Part shown: positions 1 through 9,400 of the stretch, piece after piece
Position numbering within the stretch: the first letter of the stretch is position 1
How the letters are laid out: each line of letters begins with the position of its first letter
Source of the DNA: Anaerolineaceae bacterium
GTDB taxonomy: Bacteria; Chloroflexota; Anaerolineae; JAAYZQ01
Direction of reading: 5' to 3'
Assembly: GCA_012514775.1 (NCBI GenBank)
Contig: JAAYZQ010000653.1
Coordinates: forward strand, 1-29,393
DNA: 29,393 bases
Notes under the pieces: model-generated
Seen by the model: only the letters and a program-made list of their open reading frames with translations
Databases searched by the model: none
Told to the model about the DNA's origin: nothing
Made by a program: the position numbers and the translations under genes

Positions 1-42
1 CAAGACCGCCAGAACCATGATTGCAAAAGACGCGACTTTCAT
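1..42 (-). CDS. 5' end of a secreted-protein gene, cut by window edge
   Basis: An ATG at 40-42 on the minus strand opens a frame reading MKVASFAIMVLAVL to the window edge. This is a typical start of a Sec signal peptide: a Lys followed by a hydrophobic run. A purine-rich ribosome binding site (AAAGGAGAG) lies a few bases upstream. The gene starts 21 bp after the stop of the preceding membrane-anchored protein, so the two are probably co-transcribed. Only 14 codons are visible, so the product cannot be named. Confidence 0.6.
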   Translation of the reverse strand, partial: MKVASFAIMVLAVL

Positions 43-63
43 GTTTCTCTCCTTTCAGCCTCC

Positions 64-561
64 CTACCAGGGAACTGCGTTCTTCAGATTCAGGTCGCCG
101 ACGGCGATGGTCACCGGACGGCCCGATTGAATGGCGTTGTCGGTGTTGCGATAGAGAACATAGTAGGTGCGGCCCGGCTCGACGCGATGGTTGTGCAGGC
201 CCATGATGGTGACGTCCACGATCTTGCCCGTGTCCTCGGAGATGAGCATGGGCGCCGTCTCGGTAAAGTGGCCAAAGTTGGCTGCCTTTCCCTCGTCCAC
301 CACGCGGTAGCGCAGCTCGACCATGCCGCCGTCGGCGGTCACGGCCAGGAAGGAAAACCGGACGCCGAACTTTTCTTCCATCGCGGGGCTGTGGGGCATG
401 GTTCCCGGGATCCACTCCCTCGCATTGCTGGCCCTCAGGCTCCAGCCCACCAGGGCCGCGCCCACGAGCGCTACGAGGCCCAGGGTCAGCAGCAGGTGCC
501 GCGCATTGATGACAATCGGCCCCCGCCGGCTATTGACAGTGAGAATATCTCGATTTAACAT
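64..561 (-). CDS. Membrane-anchored extracytoplasmic protein, unknown function
   Basis: This encodes a 165-residue protein of unrecognised family. After a short cytoplasmic N-terminus (MLNRDIL...) there is one hydrophobic segment at about residues 21-43, then a roughly 120-residue extracytoplasmic domain that looks beta-rich and contains MGLHNHRV and RTYYVLYRNT. I chose the start at 561 rather than the longer frame at 591 because GGGGGAG sits five bases upstream of this ATG. It is the last complete gene of the minus-strand cupredoxin cluster, separated from the 989-aa cupredoxin gene by a strong hairpin. The GLHNH stretch could bind a metal, but that is a guess. A role beside the multicopper oxidases is suggested by position only. 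Confidence 0.75.
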   Translation of the reverse strand: MLNRDILTVNSRRGPIVINARHLLLTLGLVALVGAALVGWSLRASNAREWIPGTMPHSPAMEEKFGVRFSFLAVTADGGMVELRYRVVDEGKAANFGHFTETAPMLISEDTGKIVDVTIMGLHNHRVEPGRTYYVLYRNTDNAIQSGRPVTIAVGDLNLKNAVPW

Positions 562-597
562 GGTCTCCCCCTGATTGCCTTCTATATCCATGATCGT

Positions 598-657
598 GCG
601 GGTTGGACCCGCTTTGGACGTGGGCCGGGGCCCGGCGCTTGCCGCCGGGCCCCGGCC
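598..657 (-). terminator. Two GC-rich hairpins between cupredoxin gene and small membrane protein gene
   Basis: Positions 623-637 and 643-657 form a perfect 15-bp stem (GGCCGGGGCCCGGCG) with a 5-base loop. Just beyond it in the direction of transcription, 598-612 forms a second stem (GCGGGT, 3-base loop). They lie 12 bp after the stop of the upstream gene. No U-tract follows, so this may be a terminator, an mRNA-stabilising 3' end, or a partial read-through point inside the operon. Confidence 0.6.
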
Positions 658-668
658 TGCATTGCCGG

Positions 669-3638
669 TTACTGCCCCCGAGAGACGAGGGGCAAGAAGA
701 TCGCCATCACGCGGCGGGCGTCGTACTCGTCAAAGTACTGGGCGCCCGATGCCGCCGGGTCGATGTCACCCGAGGGCCCCAGCCGGATCTCGTGCACCGT
801 GTAGGCCGCGGTGTCCAGGTAGTCAAGGGTCTCGACCACCTGGCCGTCTACGATGAGCGAGAGACTCGCCTGGCTGGCCGACTGCCAGTGGATGCCCAGG
901 GCGTGGAGTTCGTCGCTGATGTCGTGCCACCCGGTATAGATGGGCACGCCATTGGACAACGCCCAGCCGCGAACCTCGTAGCCGCCATCCCCGCTCGCCT
1001 CGACCTGGATGCCCATGATCGCCTTGTCGGCATACAGCCCGGCCAGGATGTCATGCTCTTTGGCGCCCAGGTTGGCGCTGTTGGGATCGTACAGGAAACG
1101 GGCGCGGTACGCCGCCTCGCCCAACGGCATGACGTGGCTCGCGTACGCCGGCGCGCCGCCGTCGATGCCTGCCCGGATACCCAGGCCTGCCCGGTCTGCT
1201 CCGAGCCCGGCTTCGGGTACCACGGTTACGTCGCCCACCACGTTGCTCCAGGCGTCCAGGTTGCCGCTCTCGAAGTTGTCGGCCATGATCTGCACGGCGT
1301 TGTTGCCCTGCACGGACAGGGAGAGCTGAGCCGCAGGTCCGAAGTTGGAGAGGGCATCGTAGGCCACCAGGTTGATGGTGTGGGTGCCATTCGGCCAGCT
1401 CGACACGTCGACGTTTGCGAGCAGCGCTTCCGTCGGCGAGTCAAAGGCACCGTCTGCCGCGCCGAACTGCCCGATGTAGCCCAGGTTGACGAACCACTGG
1501 GCGCCGCCGATGTTGCTCACCAGCCCCGGGTCCGCGGCGTTGGCCGTGAAGGTCACCGACGTCGCGCCGTTCGTCGGGTTGGGCGTCGCCAGCGGCGAAG
1601 AGATGTTCGGTCCGTCGGTATCGGCCGCGCCGCGGTCGATGATGATCTCGGCCGTGGTGAAGGGTCCCCAGTTTCCGGCTGCGTCCAGGCCGTGGACAAA
1701 GACCGAGTGCGGGCCCTGGCTCAACAGCAGGAAGGCGGCAACGGGGATGTCAAAGTAGACCGCTTCGCTGGTCTCGTCAAACATCGCGTCGGAGGCGAAC
1801 AGGTCAAAGCCCGTGCCGTTGGGGCCCGGAAACTCGATAAAGGCCTCGGCGTTGGCCAGCTTCGATTGCGCTCCCGCCGACACCGGGTCGGCCAGCATGC
1901 CCTCCAACCGGACGTTGACCACGGGCGGCGCTCCGGATAGATCCAGCGTGCTCGGCGCCAGGGTCAGCGCCGTCACATCCGGTCCGGTCGTGTCCATGGT
2001 CAGGGTGATGATCCCCGGCGCACCCCAGTTCCCCAGAAAGTCCTGGCTCGTGACGCTGATGGGGTGCAAGCCTTGCGGCAGCGCCTGCACCGTTTCCAGC
2101 GACAGGGTTGCCGTCATGGCCGTCACCGGGTTGTCGGTGCGGGCCAGGGCCATGGGCTGCGCCACTCCGCCGTCCATGCTGAACTGGCCGGCCACCACGG
2201 GGTTGGCGCCGTTGGAGTGGTCGTCACCTGTGGCCCGCAGCAGCACCGGACGCGAGCCGTTGCTCGGCTCCGGCCACAGGCTCAGGGCATTGCTCGCGGG
2301 CCCCGTTTTGTCCAGGTTGAGCACGACCGAGCCAACCAGGCCCCAGCCGTTGGCATCCTGGCCGCGTACGTAAAGCGTCACGAGGCCGCTCTGCCAGGTG
2401 GCCAGTTCGCCGGCCGGGATGCTGGCCGTGGCCGCGTAGGCCGGGCCGCCCCCGCCAAAGCTCATGGCCACGCCCGTGCCCGGGACACCCACCGAGCCGG
2501 TAAAGTATTCGACGGCGGTGAGGCCCGCGTCCGAGGTCAGATCAGCGCTCAGGGTCACGCCATCCGCCCCCGTCGTGGGGTTGGGGGAGACCTGCACGTC
2601 GGTTACCACCGGGCCGGCCAGGGTGGCGGCTGTGCCGGTGATGGCATCGACAAAGGTCAGCAGTCCGCCAAAGGCAAGCTTGCCGTCGGCGAGCCGCTGC
2701 GACGCGTTGTGCATCATCAGGCTGGCATCGTACAGCGCAAACTGGGTCCCCTGCACGGTGGCGGCCGGGATGGTGAGCAGGGCATCCATGGTCTCGCCGC
2801 TCACGATCTTTTCGGCCACCACGCCATAGGAGTGGATGGGCTTGCCGTCAGAGGCCACGATCTGCTGCCGCAGCCCCAGGACGCTCATGCCGTGGGTTTC
2901 CAGTCCGGCATTGATGTAGCGCAGCAGAACCGTCGCGCCTGCCTCGGCACCGATCATGGTCGTCTGCGGGTAGGCGAGCCCGTTGATAAGCCAGTAGCGC
3001 GGCTCAAAGGAGTACAGCTCAAAGCTGTTGGGGTCCGGGCTGTTGTTCAGCGCCGGATCGATCTCGCTCAGCACCAAAAGCTCCTCGTAGGCGAACGCCG
3101 TGGCGGGGTCGGCGTAGGCCTGGCCGGGAGCCGATGCCGGCCGCACCACCAGGCCGCCAAAGAGCCCCATGGCCACCTGCCGGCCGCCGTTCGGCGTGGG
3201 TCCGGCCTCGTACAGGAAGGTGCCCGGGTTGTCCAGCACGAACTGGTACTCCTGGGTCGCTCCCTGGCCAACGCCCGCCGTGTAGTCCTGCAGCCCCGAC
3301 TGCCCGGGGAAGACCAGCGATACCGTCTCGCCGGGAAGCTCGTTGTGCAGGATGACCCGCAGGGTCTCGCCCTGGTTGGCCACGATGGGCGGGCCGGGCA
3401 ACTGCGCCGGCCCTGCCGCGTTATCGGCAAAGCCCCAGATCGTCGCGGAGGTGCCATCGGGCAACAGGATCGAGCCCGGCATGGCCCACAGGTCGCAGGT
3501 GCGCGTGTTCGTGCCGGCGTCCAGGGTACAGGTGCTGGCGGGCAGGTCGGCCATGGCCGGCGAGCTGACCAGCATCATGGTCGCCAGCAGCAGGAGCAGG
3601 CCACCCACCTTTAGCAGCGAACGTATTCTTGTTTTCAT
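669..3638 (-). CDS. Large secreted cupredoxin-fold (multicopper oxidase-like) protein lacking copper ligands, with Ig-like and LamG-like modules
   Basis: A 989-residue secreted protein. The start at 3638 gives a clean Sec signal peptide (MKTRIRSLLKVGG..., cleavage near SPAMA); the longer frame to 3737 adds an unlikely Arg-rich leader. Residues about 35-335 match two plastocyanin-like domains of the multicopper oxidase type: GETLRVILHNELPG, GTFLYEAG, MGLFGGLVVRP, RYWLINGLAYPQT. Where copper oxidases carry HWHG and HCH/HSH motifs, this protein has SLVFPGQ and LYEAG, so copper binding at the usual sites looks lost. Residues about 345-780 hold about four Ig-like modules with TNGATSVTFTANAADPG-like repeats. 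Residues about 785-975 resemble a concanavalin/LamG-type module. The C-terminus reads IFLPLVSRGQ. It is probably a structural or binding surface protein rather than an oxidase. Confidence 0.85.
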   Translation of the reverse strand: MKTRIRSLLKVGGLLLLLATMMLVSSPAMADLPASTCTLDAGTNTRTCDLWAMPGSILLPDGTSATIWGFADNAAGPAQLPGPPIVANQGETLRVILHNELPGETVSLVFPGQSGLQDYTAGVGQGATQEYQFVLDNPGTFLYEAGPTPNGGRQVAMGLFGGLVVRPASAPGQAYADPATAFAYEELLVLSEIDPALNNSPDPNSFELYSFEPRYWLINGLAYPQTTMIGAEAGATVLLRYINAGLETHGMSVLGLRQQIVASDGKPIHSYGVVAEKIVSGETMDALLTIPAATVQGTQFALYDASLMMHNASQRLADGKLAFGGLLTFVDAITGTAATLAGPVVTDVQVSPNPTTGADGVTLSADLTSDAGLTAVEYFTGSVGVPGTGVAMSFGGGGPAYAATASIPAGELATWQSGLVTLYVRGQDANGWGLVGSVVLNLDKTGPASNALSLWPEPSNGSRPVLLRATGDDHSNGANPVVAGQFSMDGGVAQPMALARTDNPVTAMTATLSLETVQALPQGLHPISVTSQDFLGNWGAPGIITLTMDTTGPDVTALTLAPSTLDLSGAPPVVNVRLEGMLADPVSAGAQSKLANAEAFIEFPGPNGTGFDLFASDAMFDETSEAVYFDIPVAAFLLLSQGPHSVFVHGLDAAGNWGPFTTAEIIIDRGAADTDGPNISSPLATPNPTNGATSVTFTANAADPGLVSNIGGAQWFVNLGYIGQFGAADGAFDSPTEALLANVDVSSWPNGTHTINLVAYDALSNFGPAAQLSLSVQGNNAVQIMADNFESGNLDAWSNVVGDVTVVPEAGLGADRAGLGIRAGIDGGAPAYASHVMPLGEAAYRARFLYDPNSANLGAKEHDILAGLYADKAIMGIQVEASGDGGYEVRGWALSNGVPIYTGWHDISDELHALGIHWQSASQASLSLIVDGQVVETLDYLDTAAYTVHEIRLGPSGDIDPAASGAQYFDEYDARRVMAIFLPLVSRGQ

Positions 3639-3727
3639 AGCCGTGATCTCCATTCTCTCGTGTCCGGCATGAGACCGGCCTGTTTTCCGGCGTGTCCTTT
3701 GCAGCGTTATGCCGTTCATGGCGGACC

Positions 3728-5071
3728 TCACGGACAATCGTTGGGCAGCGGCGGGTCGATGCGGGTGAAGGTGATATGGCCGCTGAGCACGATACCCCAG
3801 GCAGTGATCTGCTGCAGGGCATGGTTGTGCGAGATGTGATAGTATTCCCCACAGGCGTTCAACACCTGGTGGCCCACGGGCAGCGTGTCCAGGTTGCCCA
3901 GGTAGGGGCTACCGCTGTAGAACGTGCCAAAGGTCAGGTTCTGGAGCTGCGGGATGGTCACCGGGATGGGATTCGTCACCGGGTCCCACTGCTCCACGTC
4001 CCACCAGGCGAACAGCTCGTCGACGGTCTCGCCCGGGCCCACGACCACCGTGAACTTCTCGTACGAGAGATCCTCGCCGCCGGAGATCAGGACGTTCCCA
4101 TCGCGGGCGATGAGACGGCCGTGGTTGCCGTGGGGGTGGTGCGGGTAGTCCTCGGTGCCCACGCTCAGGTAACGGATGAGGGCCGGGCTCGGGTGATAGG
4201 CAGGATCGTCGGGTGCGACGCTGTCGTTGAAGGGATTGATGTGCACCAGCGAGCTGTAAGGCTGGTTGGGCAGCCACTCGGCGCCGTTGGGCGCGATGGT
4301 ATCGGGGAAGCTGCGGCCGTTGATCATCCAGTAGCGCGAGCGATAGTTGTTCATGTTGTAGGGCAGCCCCTGCTCGACGGCCATGTGCAGCATGGGATCG
4401 ATCTCGGACAGAAGCATGACAAACTCTTCGTCCGGCGTAAAGGCGGTGGTATAGGTCTCGCCGCCGGCCTCCACGACCTCGTTGTAGGCCCAGTCGGGAT
4501 GGAGCGCGGGCCGCACGATCAGGGCGCCAAAGAGGCCCATGTTCACCTGGACGGCCGACTCGGTGCCGCTCTCGTACAGGTAGGTACCGGGCCTGGTGGC
4601 CACAAACTGGTAGGTAACGCTGCCGCCGCTGGCCTCCGCCACGGGCGCCAGGGAGATCAGGTTGCCACCGCCGTCAAAGACAGGCTGCGAGGGCAGCCCG
4701 TCGGCCAGAACGTTCTCCTGCCCGGGAAAGATGATGGACACGTCGTGTTCGAGGGTGTTGTTGAGCACAACCGTGACCGTGTCGCCCTCGTTGACGCACA
4801 GGACCGGGCCAGGATGCTGGAAGGGGCTGTCCCCTTCGCTAAAGCCCCACATGTAGACGATGTTGCCGTCGGGGGTGCTGATGGTGCCCTCCTTCGTCGT
4901 CAGGGTAAAGGTGGCAGTTGGATTGGTGGTGCAAACCATGCCATGGGACGGCATGGCAGCGTGTTCCGCCACGACCTTCCCCGCACCACCACCCATTGCC
5001 CCCAGCACCAACATCACCACCAGGGGAAGGGACAGCAGCCGAGCTATCTTGCCAAACCTTGCGGGTTTCAT
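3728..5071 (-). CDS. Secreted multicopper oxidase-like protein with partial His motifs
   Basis: This encodes a 447-residue exported protein of the multicopper oxidase (cupredoxin) superfamily. The start at 5071 follows GAGGTGAG by about six bases and gives a Sec signal peptide (MKPARFGKIARLLSLPLVVM..., cleavage near VVAEHA). The first domain is cupredoxin-like (GDTVTVVLNNTL, IIFPGQENV, GTYLYESG, MGLFGALIVRP), but the usual HWHG and HSH ligands are absent, as in the 989-aa neighbour. The C-terminal half keeps His clusters: PHHPHGNH at about residue 312 and YYHISHNHALQQ at about 410, where this superfamily places part of its copper ligands. The gene lies 34 bp downstream of a complete multicopper oxidase gene and 89 bp upstream of the ligand-free one. 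It may bind one copper or be a partner subunit; enzyme activity is uncertain. Confidence 0.85.
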   Translation of the reverse strand: MKPARFGKIARLLSLPLVVMLVLGAMGGGAGKVVAEHAAMPSHGMVCTTNPTATFTLTTKEGTISTPDGNIVYMWGFSEGDSPFQHPGPVLCVNEGDTVTVVLNNTLEHDVSIIFPGQENVLADGLPSQPVFDGGGNLISLAPVAEASGGSVTYQFVATRPGTYLYESGTESAVQVNMGLFGALIVRPALHPDWAYNEVVEAGGETYTTAFTPDEEFVMLLSEIDPMLHMAVEQGLPYNMNNYRSRYWMINGRSFPDTIAPNGAEWLPNQPYSSLVHINPFNDSVAPDDPAYHPSPALIRYLSVGTEDYPHHPHGNHGRLIARDGNVLISGGEDLSYEKFTVVVGPGETVDELFAWWDVEQWDPVTNPIPVTIPQLQNLTFGTFYSGSPYLGNLDTLPVGHQVLNACGEYYHISHNHALQQITAWGIVLSGHITFTRIDPPLPNDCP

Positions 5072-5105
5072 TGCTCTCACCTCACTCTGCATTTTTCCGG
5101 CCCGC

Positions 5106-6377
5106 CTACGTGTTGGGCTCGGTCTGTTCCGGTAGCGGCTGGCTGGTGGGCAAGATGTGCACTTCTGTGATCTGCCCCCCGTAGCCACTCATGCCCGGAT
5201 TGCCGGTGTACTTGTAACGGCGATCGTGCAAGAGCAGACGCGTCTCGCTCGACACGTCGGGCGCGACAAAGATGGCATCCAGGCTCTCGCCGGGGCTGAT
5301 GTGCACCGTGTCGGTCATGTAAGTAAGATCGTTGCCGCCACGGCCTTGCAGGGGCGTGGCGTCTTTGCCCACCACGCGCATGGGGATGCCCGACAGGCGC
5401 ATGGCGTGCTCGGTGAAACCCAGGTTGACAAAGCGCAGCAGCACCCTGTCGCCCGAGTTGCAGCGGATGAGCGACGAGATGGGCTGGTACTGCAAGTCGG
5501 ATCGCCCGGGCGGTGGGATCAGATCGCCGGTCACCGGGTCCGTGCCGCCCCCGGCGGGAGCGATGGTATCCGGGTAGGCGCGGCCGTTGATCAGCCACAG
5601 GTCGGGCTGATAGTCGCTCCACTCGGGCAACTGCACGTGCGAGTCGCACCAGTGGGCCAGCGACCAGACCTCGTTCATGTTGAGGACAAATTCGCGGTCG
5701 TACTCGGTAGCCACGTCGTTGTAGGCGAACTTGCCTCCCGCCGTCTGGTTCAGCTCGGGCCGGACAAAGACGACGCCGATCATGCCCATGTGCACGTGCT
5801 CCGTCTCCTCAAAGTGGCAGTGGTAGAGGTACGTGCCGGGGTGGTGCGGCCGGTAGAAGTAGGTCAGGTCGCGGGCGATGGGCACGCCCACCGACGAGTG
5901 CGGCTCGCCGTCAAAGATGGGAATGGCGTTGCGAAAGCCGTGAAAGTGCAGCGTGTGCGCGTCGATGAGGTCCGGGCGAATCTGGAGGCCCAGGTTGGTC
6001 AGCTTCAGGGTAAAGTCCTGCCCCTGGTCCAGCCACCAGGTGGGCGCCGTGAGCTGGGCCTTCATCTTCTGGGCAAACGCCTGGTCGCGGGTCAGGCCCG
6101 TGACGTTGCGAAAGCCAAAGATGTAGGTCGTCAAGCCGTCAGGGGCCATGTCGTCTGGATGGTAGGGTGCGTTGGCCCCGGGCAGATGGATCCAGCCGTC
6201 GGTCGCCGCAAAGTGCAGGTTGGGCTCGGTGATCTGGGCCCGCAGCCCCGCCTCCACACTCTCGGGCTTCAGAATCGCCCGGGGCAGGAGCGTCGCAGCG
6301 GCGCCGAGGCCCACCAGCCCACCTCCCAGCTTCAAGAAGCGCCGGCGGCTTAGTGGTTGCGTCGAGTTGTTTCTCAT
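5106..6377 (-). CDS. Tat-exported multicopper oxidase (plastocyanin-like domains)
   Basis: This encodes a 423-residue oxidase-type cupredoxin protein. The start at 6377 follows GAGGAG by seven bases; the GTG/ATG starts upstream would absorb that site. The N-terminus has a twin-arginine signal (SRRRFLK, then a Gly/Ala/Leu core), consistent with export after cofactor insertion. Domain one has HTLHFHGF at about residue 144 and YLYHCHFEETEHVHMGM at about 185, covering the HxH, HCH and downstream His/Met ligands of copper oxidases. Domain two (EHAMRLSGIPMRVVGKD, SPGESLDAIFVAP) lacks an obvious HPxHxHG motif. The T1-type Cys-His motif is therefore in the first domain, as in some two-domain multicopper oxidases. 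It is the only member of the tandem trio with convincing copper sites. The substrate is unknown; metal ions or phenolics are possible. Confidence 0.88.
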   Translation of the reverse strand: MRNNSTQPLSRRRFLKLGGGLVGLGAAATLLPRAILKPESVEAGLRAQITEPNLHFAATDGWIHLPGANAPYHPDDMAPDGLTTYIFGFRNVTGLTRDQAFAQKMKAQLTAPTWWLDQGQDFTLKLTNLGLQIRPDLIDAHTLHFHGFRNAIPIFDGEPHSSVGVPIARDLTYFYRPHHPGTYLYHCHFEETEHVHMGMIGVVFVRPELNQTAGGKFAYNDVATEYDREFVLNMNEVWSLAHWCDSHVQLPEWSDYQPDLWLINGRAYPDTIAPAGGGTDPVTGDLIPPPGRSDLQYQPISSLIRCNSGDRVLLRFVNLGFTEHAMRLSGIPMRVVGKDATPLQGRGGNDLTYMTDTVHISPGESLDAIFVAPDVSSETRLLLHDRRYKYTGNPGMSGYGGQITEVHILPTSQPLPEQTEPNT

Positions 6378-6405
6378 CTCACATCTCCTCATCACTGATT
6401 GGGTG

Positions 6406-6446
6406 GGGCCGGGAGCCGGTGCGCTCTCGCTGCCGGTTCCCGGCCC
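6406..6446 (-). terminator. Hairpin after the giant surface protein gene
   Basis: Positions 6406-6419 pair with 6433-6446 (GGGCCGGGAGCCGG, one G-T wobble) around a 13-base loop. It lies 17 bp past the stop of the 1942-residue gene and before the Tat-exported oxidase gene. No U-tract is present. It may reduce read-through from the surface protein gene into the oxidase genes. Confidence 0.5.
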
Positions 6447-6463
6447 GGTTCAACCCCAGGTTC

Positions 6464-9400
6464 CTAGGGCAGCGAGCCGCCGCCAAAGTCGGTGAATCCG
6501 GCCGATGCTTCGCGGTCCAAGGCCGGAGCCTCGAACCAGAAGCCGATCAAGCCAGCCTCGGCTGCGTAGGCCCACGGCGCGTCGCCGGCGGTCAGGTCGG
6601 CATGGCCAAAGACCTGGCCGTTGACATAGACCTCGACGAAGCCACCCCGTGTCACGCGGGCGCCAAAGGTATCGCCCACAGAGAAGGGATGACCGCCAAA
6701 GGTGGCGTGGGTTGTCCACACCTGGCCGGGCGACATTGTCCTGACTTCCAGCGCGCCGGTGGTGGCATCGTAGCCCACCGCGACCAGGTGCGCCTGGTCT
6801 CCGATGATCCCATCCGGGACGCCGCCAACCTTGAGCAGCAGGTCCTGGCGCGTGGCCGTGTCGGAGACGGAGGTGAAGGTAAACCGCACCTCCTGGTCCA
6901 AGCCGAACAGCGTATCCCAGAAGACATAGCCGCTGTTCAGGGCCGTTACACCCGTGACGTCGTCGAACTCGAAGCTATCCAGTTGGCCGGTCCAGGTCCC
7001 CTCCAACGCGCCGCCGATAGTGGTGACGAACGGCAGCCAGAGCTTGTAGGGCGCATCCTGCCTGGGCTCCGAGGCAGCCCGAAGGGCACCTGCCGCCTGC
7101 GCGGGGAAGAGGACGGGCGTTGCCGGGAAGGGCTGGACCATCTCGTCCGCGCCGATGTCAAAGAGTCCGAAGGCGGGCCGGGCGTTGAGGTCATAGTCCG
7201 AGTTGGGTGCCAGGACCCCACCGGCCTCGGCGGTGCCTGCGTTGTAGGCGGGCGAGTTGGCTGTGAGGTGATAGTCGCCCAACAGGTTCACAGGCAGCTC
7301 CACGGCCACGATGAGGGCACCCACGAAGGCAGGGTTGCCTCGCCAGGGGAAGACGCGGACGCTGGTGTCGTACACCGATACGACCAGTGGATCCTGACCG
7401 ACGATGTTGCTGGCGTGTGGGATGCCGTTCTGCACCTGCATCAGCGTATAGGTGGGGCTGAGCTCGCCAAAGTCACCGGCGACGCCCAGGTCCCAGTAGA
7501 AGATAGGGCTGGGATCACCAGGCAGGCCGATGCCTGCTACCCCGCCGCCGGTCCACGTGCCGGCGCGGTTGTCCCAGAAGATGTTGTTGAACATCAGCGC
7601 GTCGCTGAACTCGGGCGAGCCGGCGGGCAGCGTGGCCTGCAAGAGATTGCTGTTCTTGCTGCTGGCCAAGCCCGCGGGCGCCGCCAGGCCGTTGCTTGTC
7701 ATGGCCGTGGCCGTGGTGATGTTTTTCATGACCGTGTTATTGTAGAACCGCACGTCGGGCGCGTCGTTGAGCGACACCCCGCCGCCCTCGTGGGTGGAGA
7801 CGTTGTTCACGATCATGTTGTTAAAGACGTTGAACGGATAGTTGCCGGCCATGAGGAAGCGCAGGCCACCGCCGTCGTCGTTGGCCAGGTTGGCCTGGAT
7901 CAGGTTGCCCGAGACCTCGACCGGCCCGGCGCCAGGCGAGAGGATGCTCGGATCGATCGGCAGCTCTCCGGCGATCATGATCCCGCCACCTTCGTCGTAG
8001 GACCGGTTAAAGTAGATGCGGTTGTTGCGGATGCGCCCGTTGGGGCTGTAGCCGTAATGACTGATACCGCCACCGTACTCTGCGGAAAAGTTTCCACAGA
8101 TGTCGTTGTTGCTCACGGTATAACCGTCGGCGCCGGCAAAGATGCCGATGGCACCGGCCAGGTTTGTGCCGCCGTTGCCGACGAGGCGGTTCTTGGTGAT
8201 GATGATAAAGTCGTTCTGGCCATCCTTGTAGGGCTCGGGCAGATCCGGCGTGCCGATGCGAATGCCACCTGCATAGGCACCGCCGTTGTTCTCGATGATG
8301 TTGTTGCTGATCTGCATGCCCCGGGCGTAGGCGTTGACCCAGATGCCACCGCCCTGGATGACCACCTCGGGCGCGACGCCGGGGATCTGCTCCCCGCCCA
8401 CCTGGTTCAGGTTGTTGGGGAAGCCCTGCTGGTCGCCGCCCTGAATCTTGAAGCCGTCGATGGCGGCGCGGTAGGTAAAGCCAAACTCCCCTTGCTCCGC
8501 CAGGACGGTGATGACTTGCCCCTCGTACATCTGCGGCAGGCCATCGCCATCCACCGGGCTGCCATCCCAGCCGCCGCGGTTCTCCCAGATGTCGCCGACG
8601 TTTTCCCGCCACCACCCGGCATAGACCTCGGTGCCACCCATGCCGCGGCCGTCCAGTATCGACCCCGGCACGTTGGTGCCGTCGGGATAGACGCCACCCG
8701 GGCCAACGCCCTGGAGCTTGACCGGCGCATAGATCACCGGATTCTCCAGGTAAAAGCCCAGCGGATTGGTAAAGGGTTCCGAAAGGCCGGGGTAAACCAC
8801 GACCACGTCATCCCCGGGCGACGCCGCTGCATCGTCGATGGCGTGCTGGATGGGCCCTCGGTTTTCTCCGGTGTACACCGGATCACTTGGGTCGTAGGTC
8901 TTGCCCACCCCCACCTCGTAGATGTTGGGCTGGTAGCCCACGTCGAGGATGTGGATCGTCAGAGCGTTGACCTCACGCCGACCGGCCGAGTTGCGGATCT
9001 CCAGTTGCCTGGGGCCGGCCGGGGTGTTGGCCGGTACGTTAAAGACGATCTCGGTATCGCTCCAGCTTACGATAGACATCTGCCAGCCCGAAAGGCGGAC
9101 AAAGCCGGCGGTTGGCCCCGTGCCCTGGGTCGCGCCAAAGCCCTTGCCCCGAACAGTGATCGTTCCCGTGTTCATGACGTAGGGCTGGTCCACGGCAAAG
9201 ATCTGCGGCGTGGTGTCGTCCAGCGTGCACTGGGCGATCTGGCTCACGTTCGATGCCGGGTTCCAGATGAGGGCTCCGTTCTGGGTGGGTGCCAGGTCCG
9301 AAGGCACGATAACCCCCGGATAGACCTCGAAGCTGGTGCCGATGGAGCGGTAGGCGGGGTTATAGTTGTCGTTAAAGGCTCCCGGCTGCCCCGGGTCGTT

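Noticed and set aside
603..5170. Other long plus-strand frames opposite the cupredoxin genes (for example 603-1940, 2064-3614, 3692-5170)
   Set aside because: They are antisense shadows lacking ribosome binding sites and family motifs.
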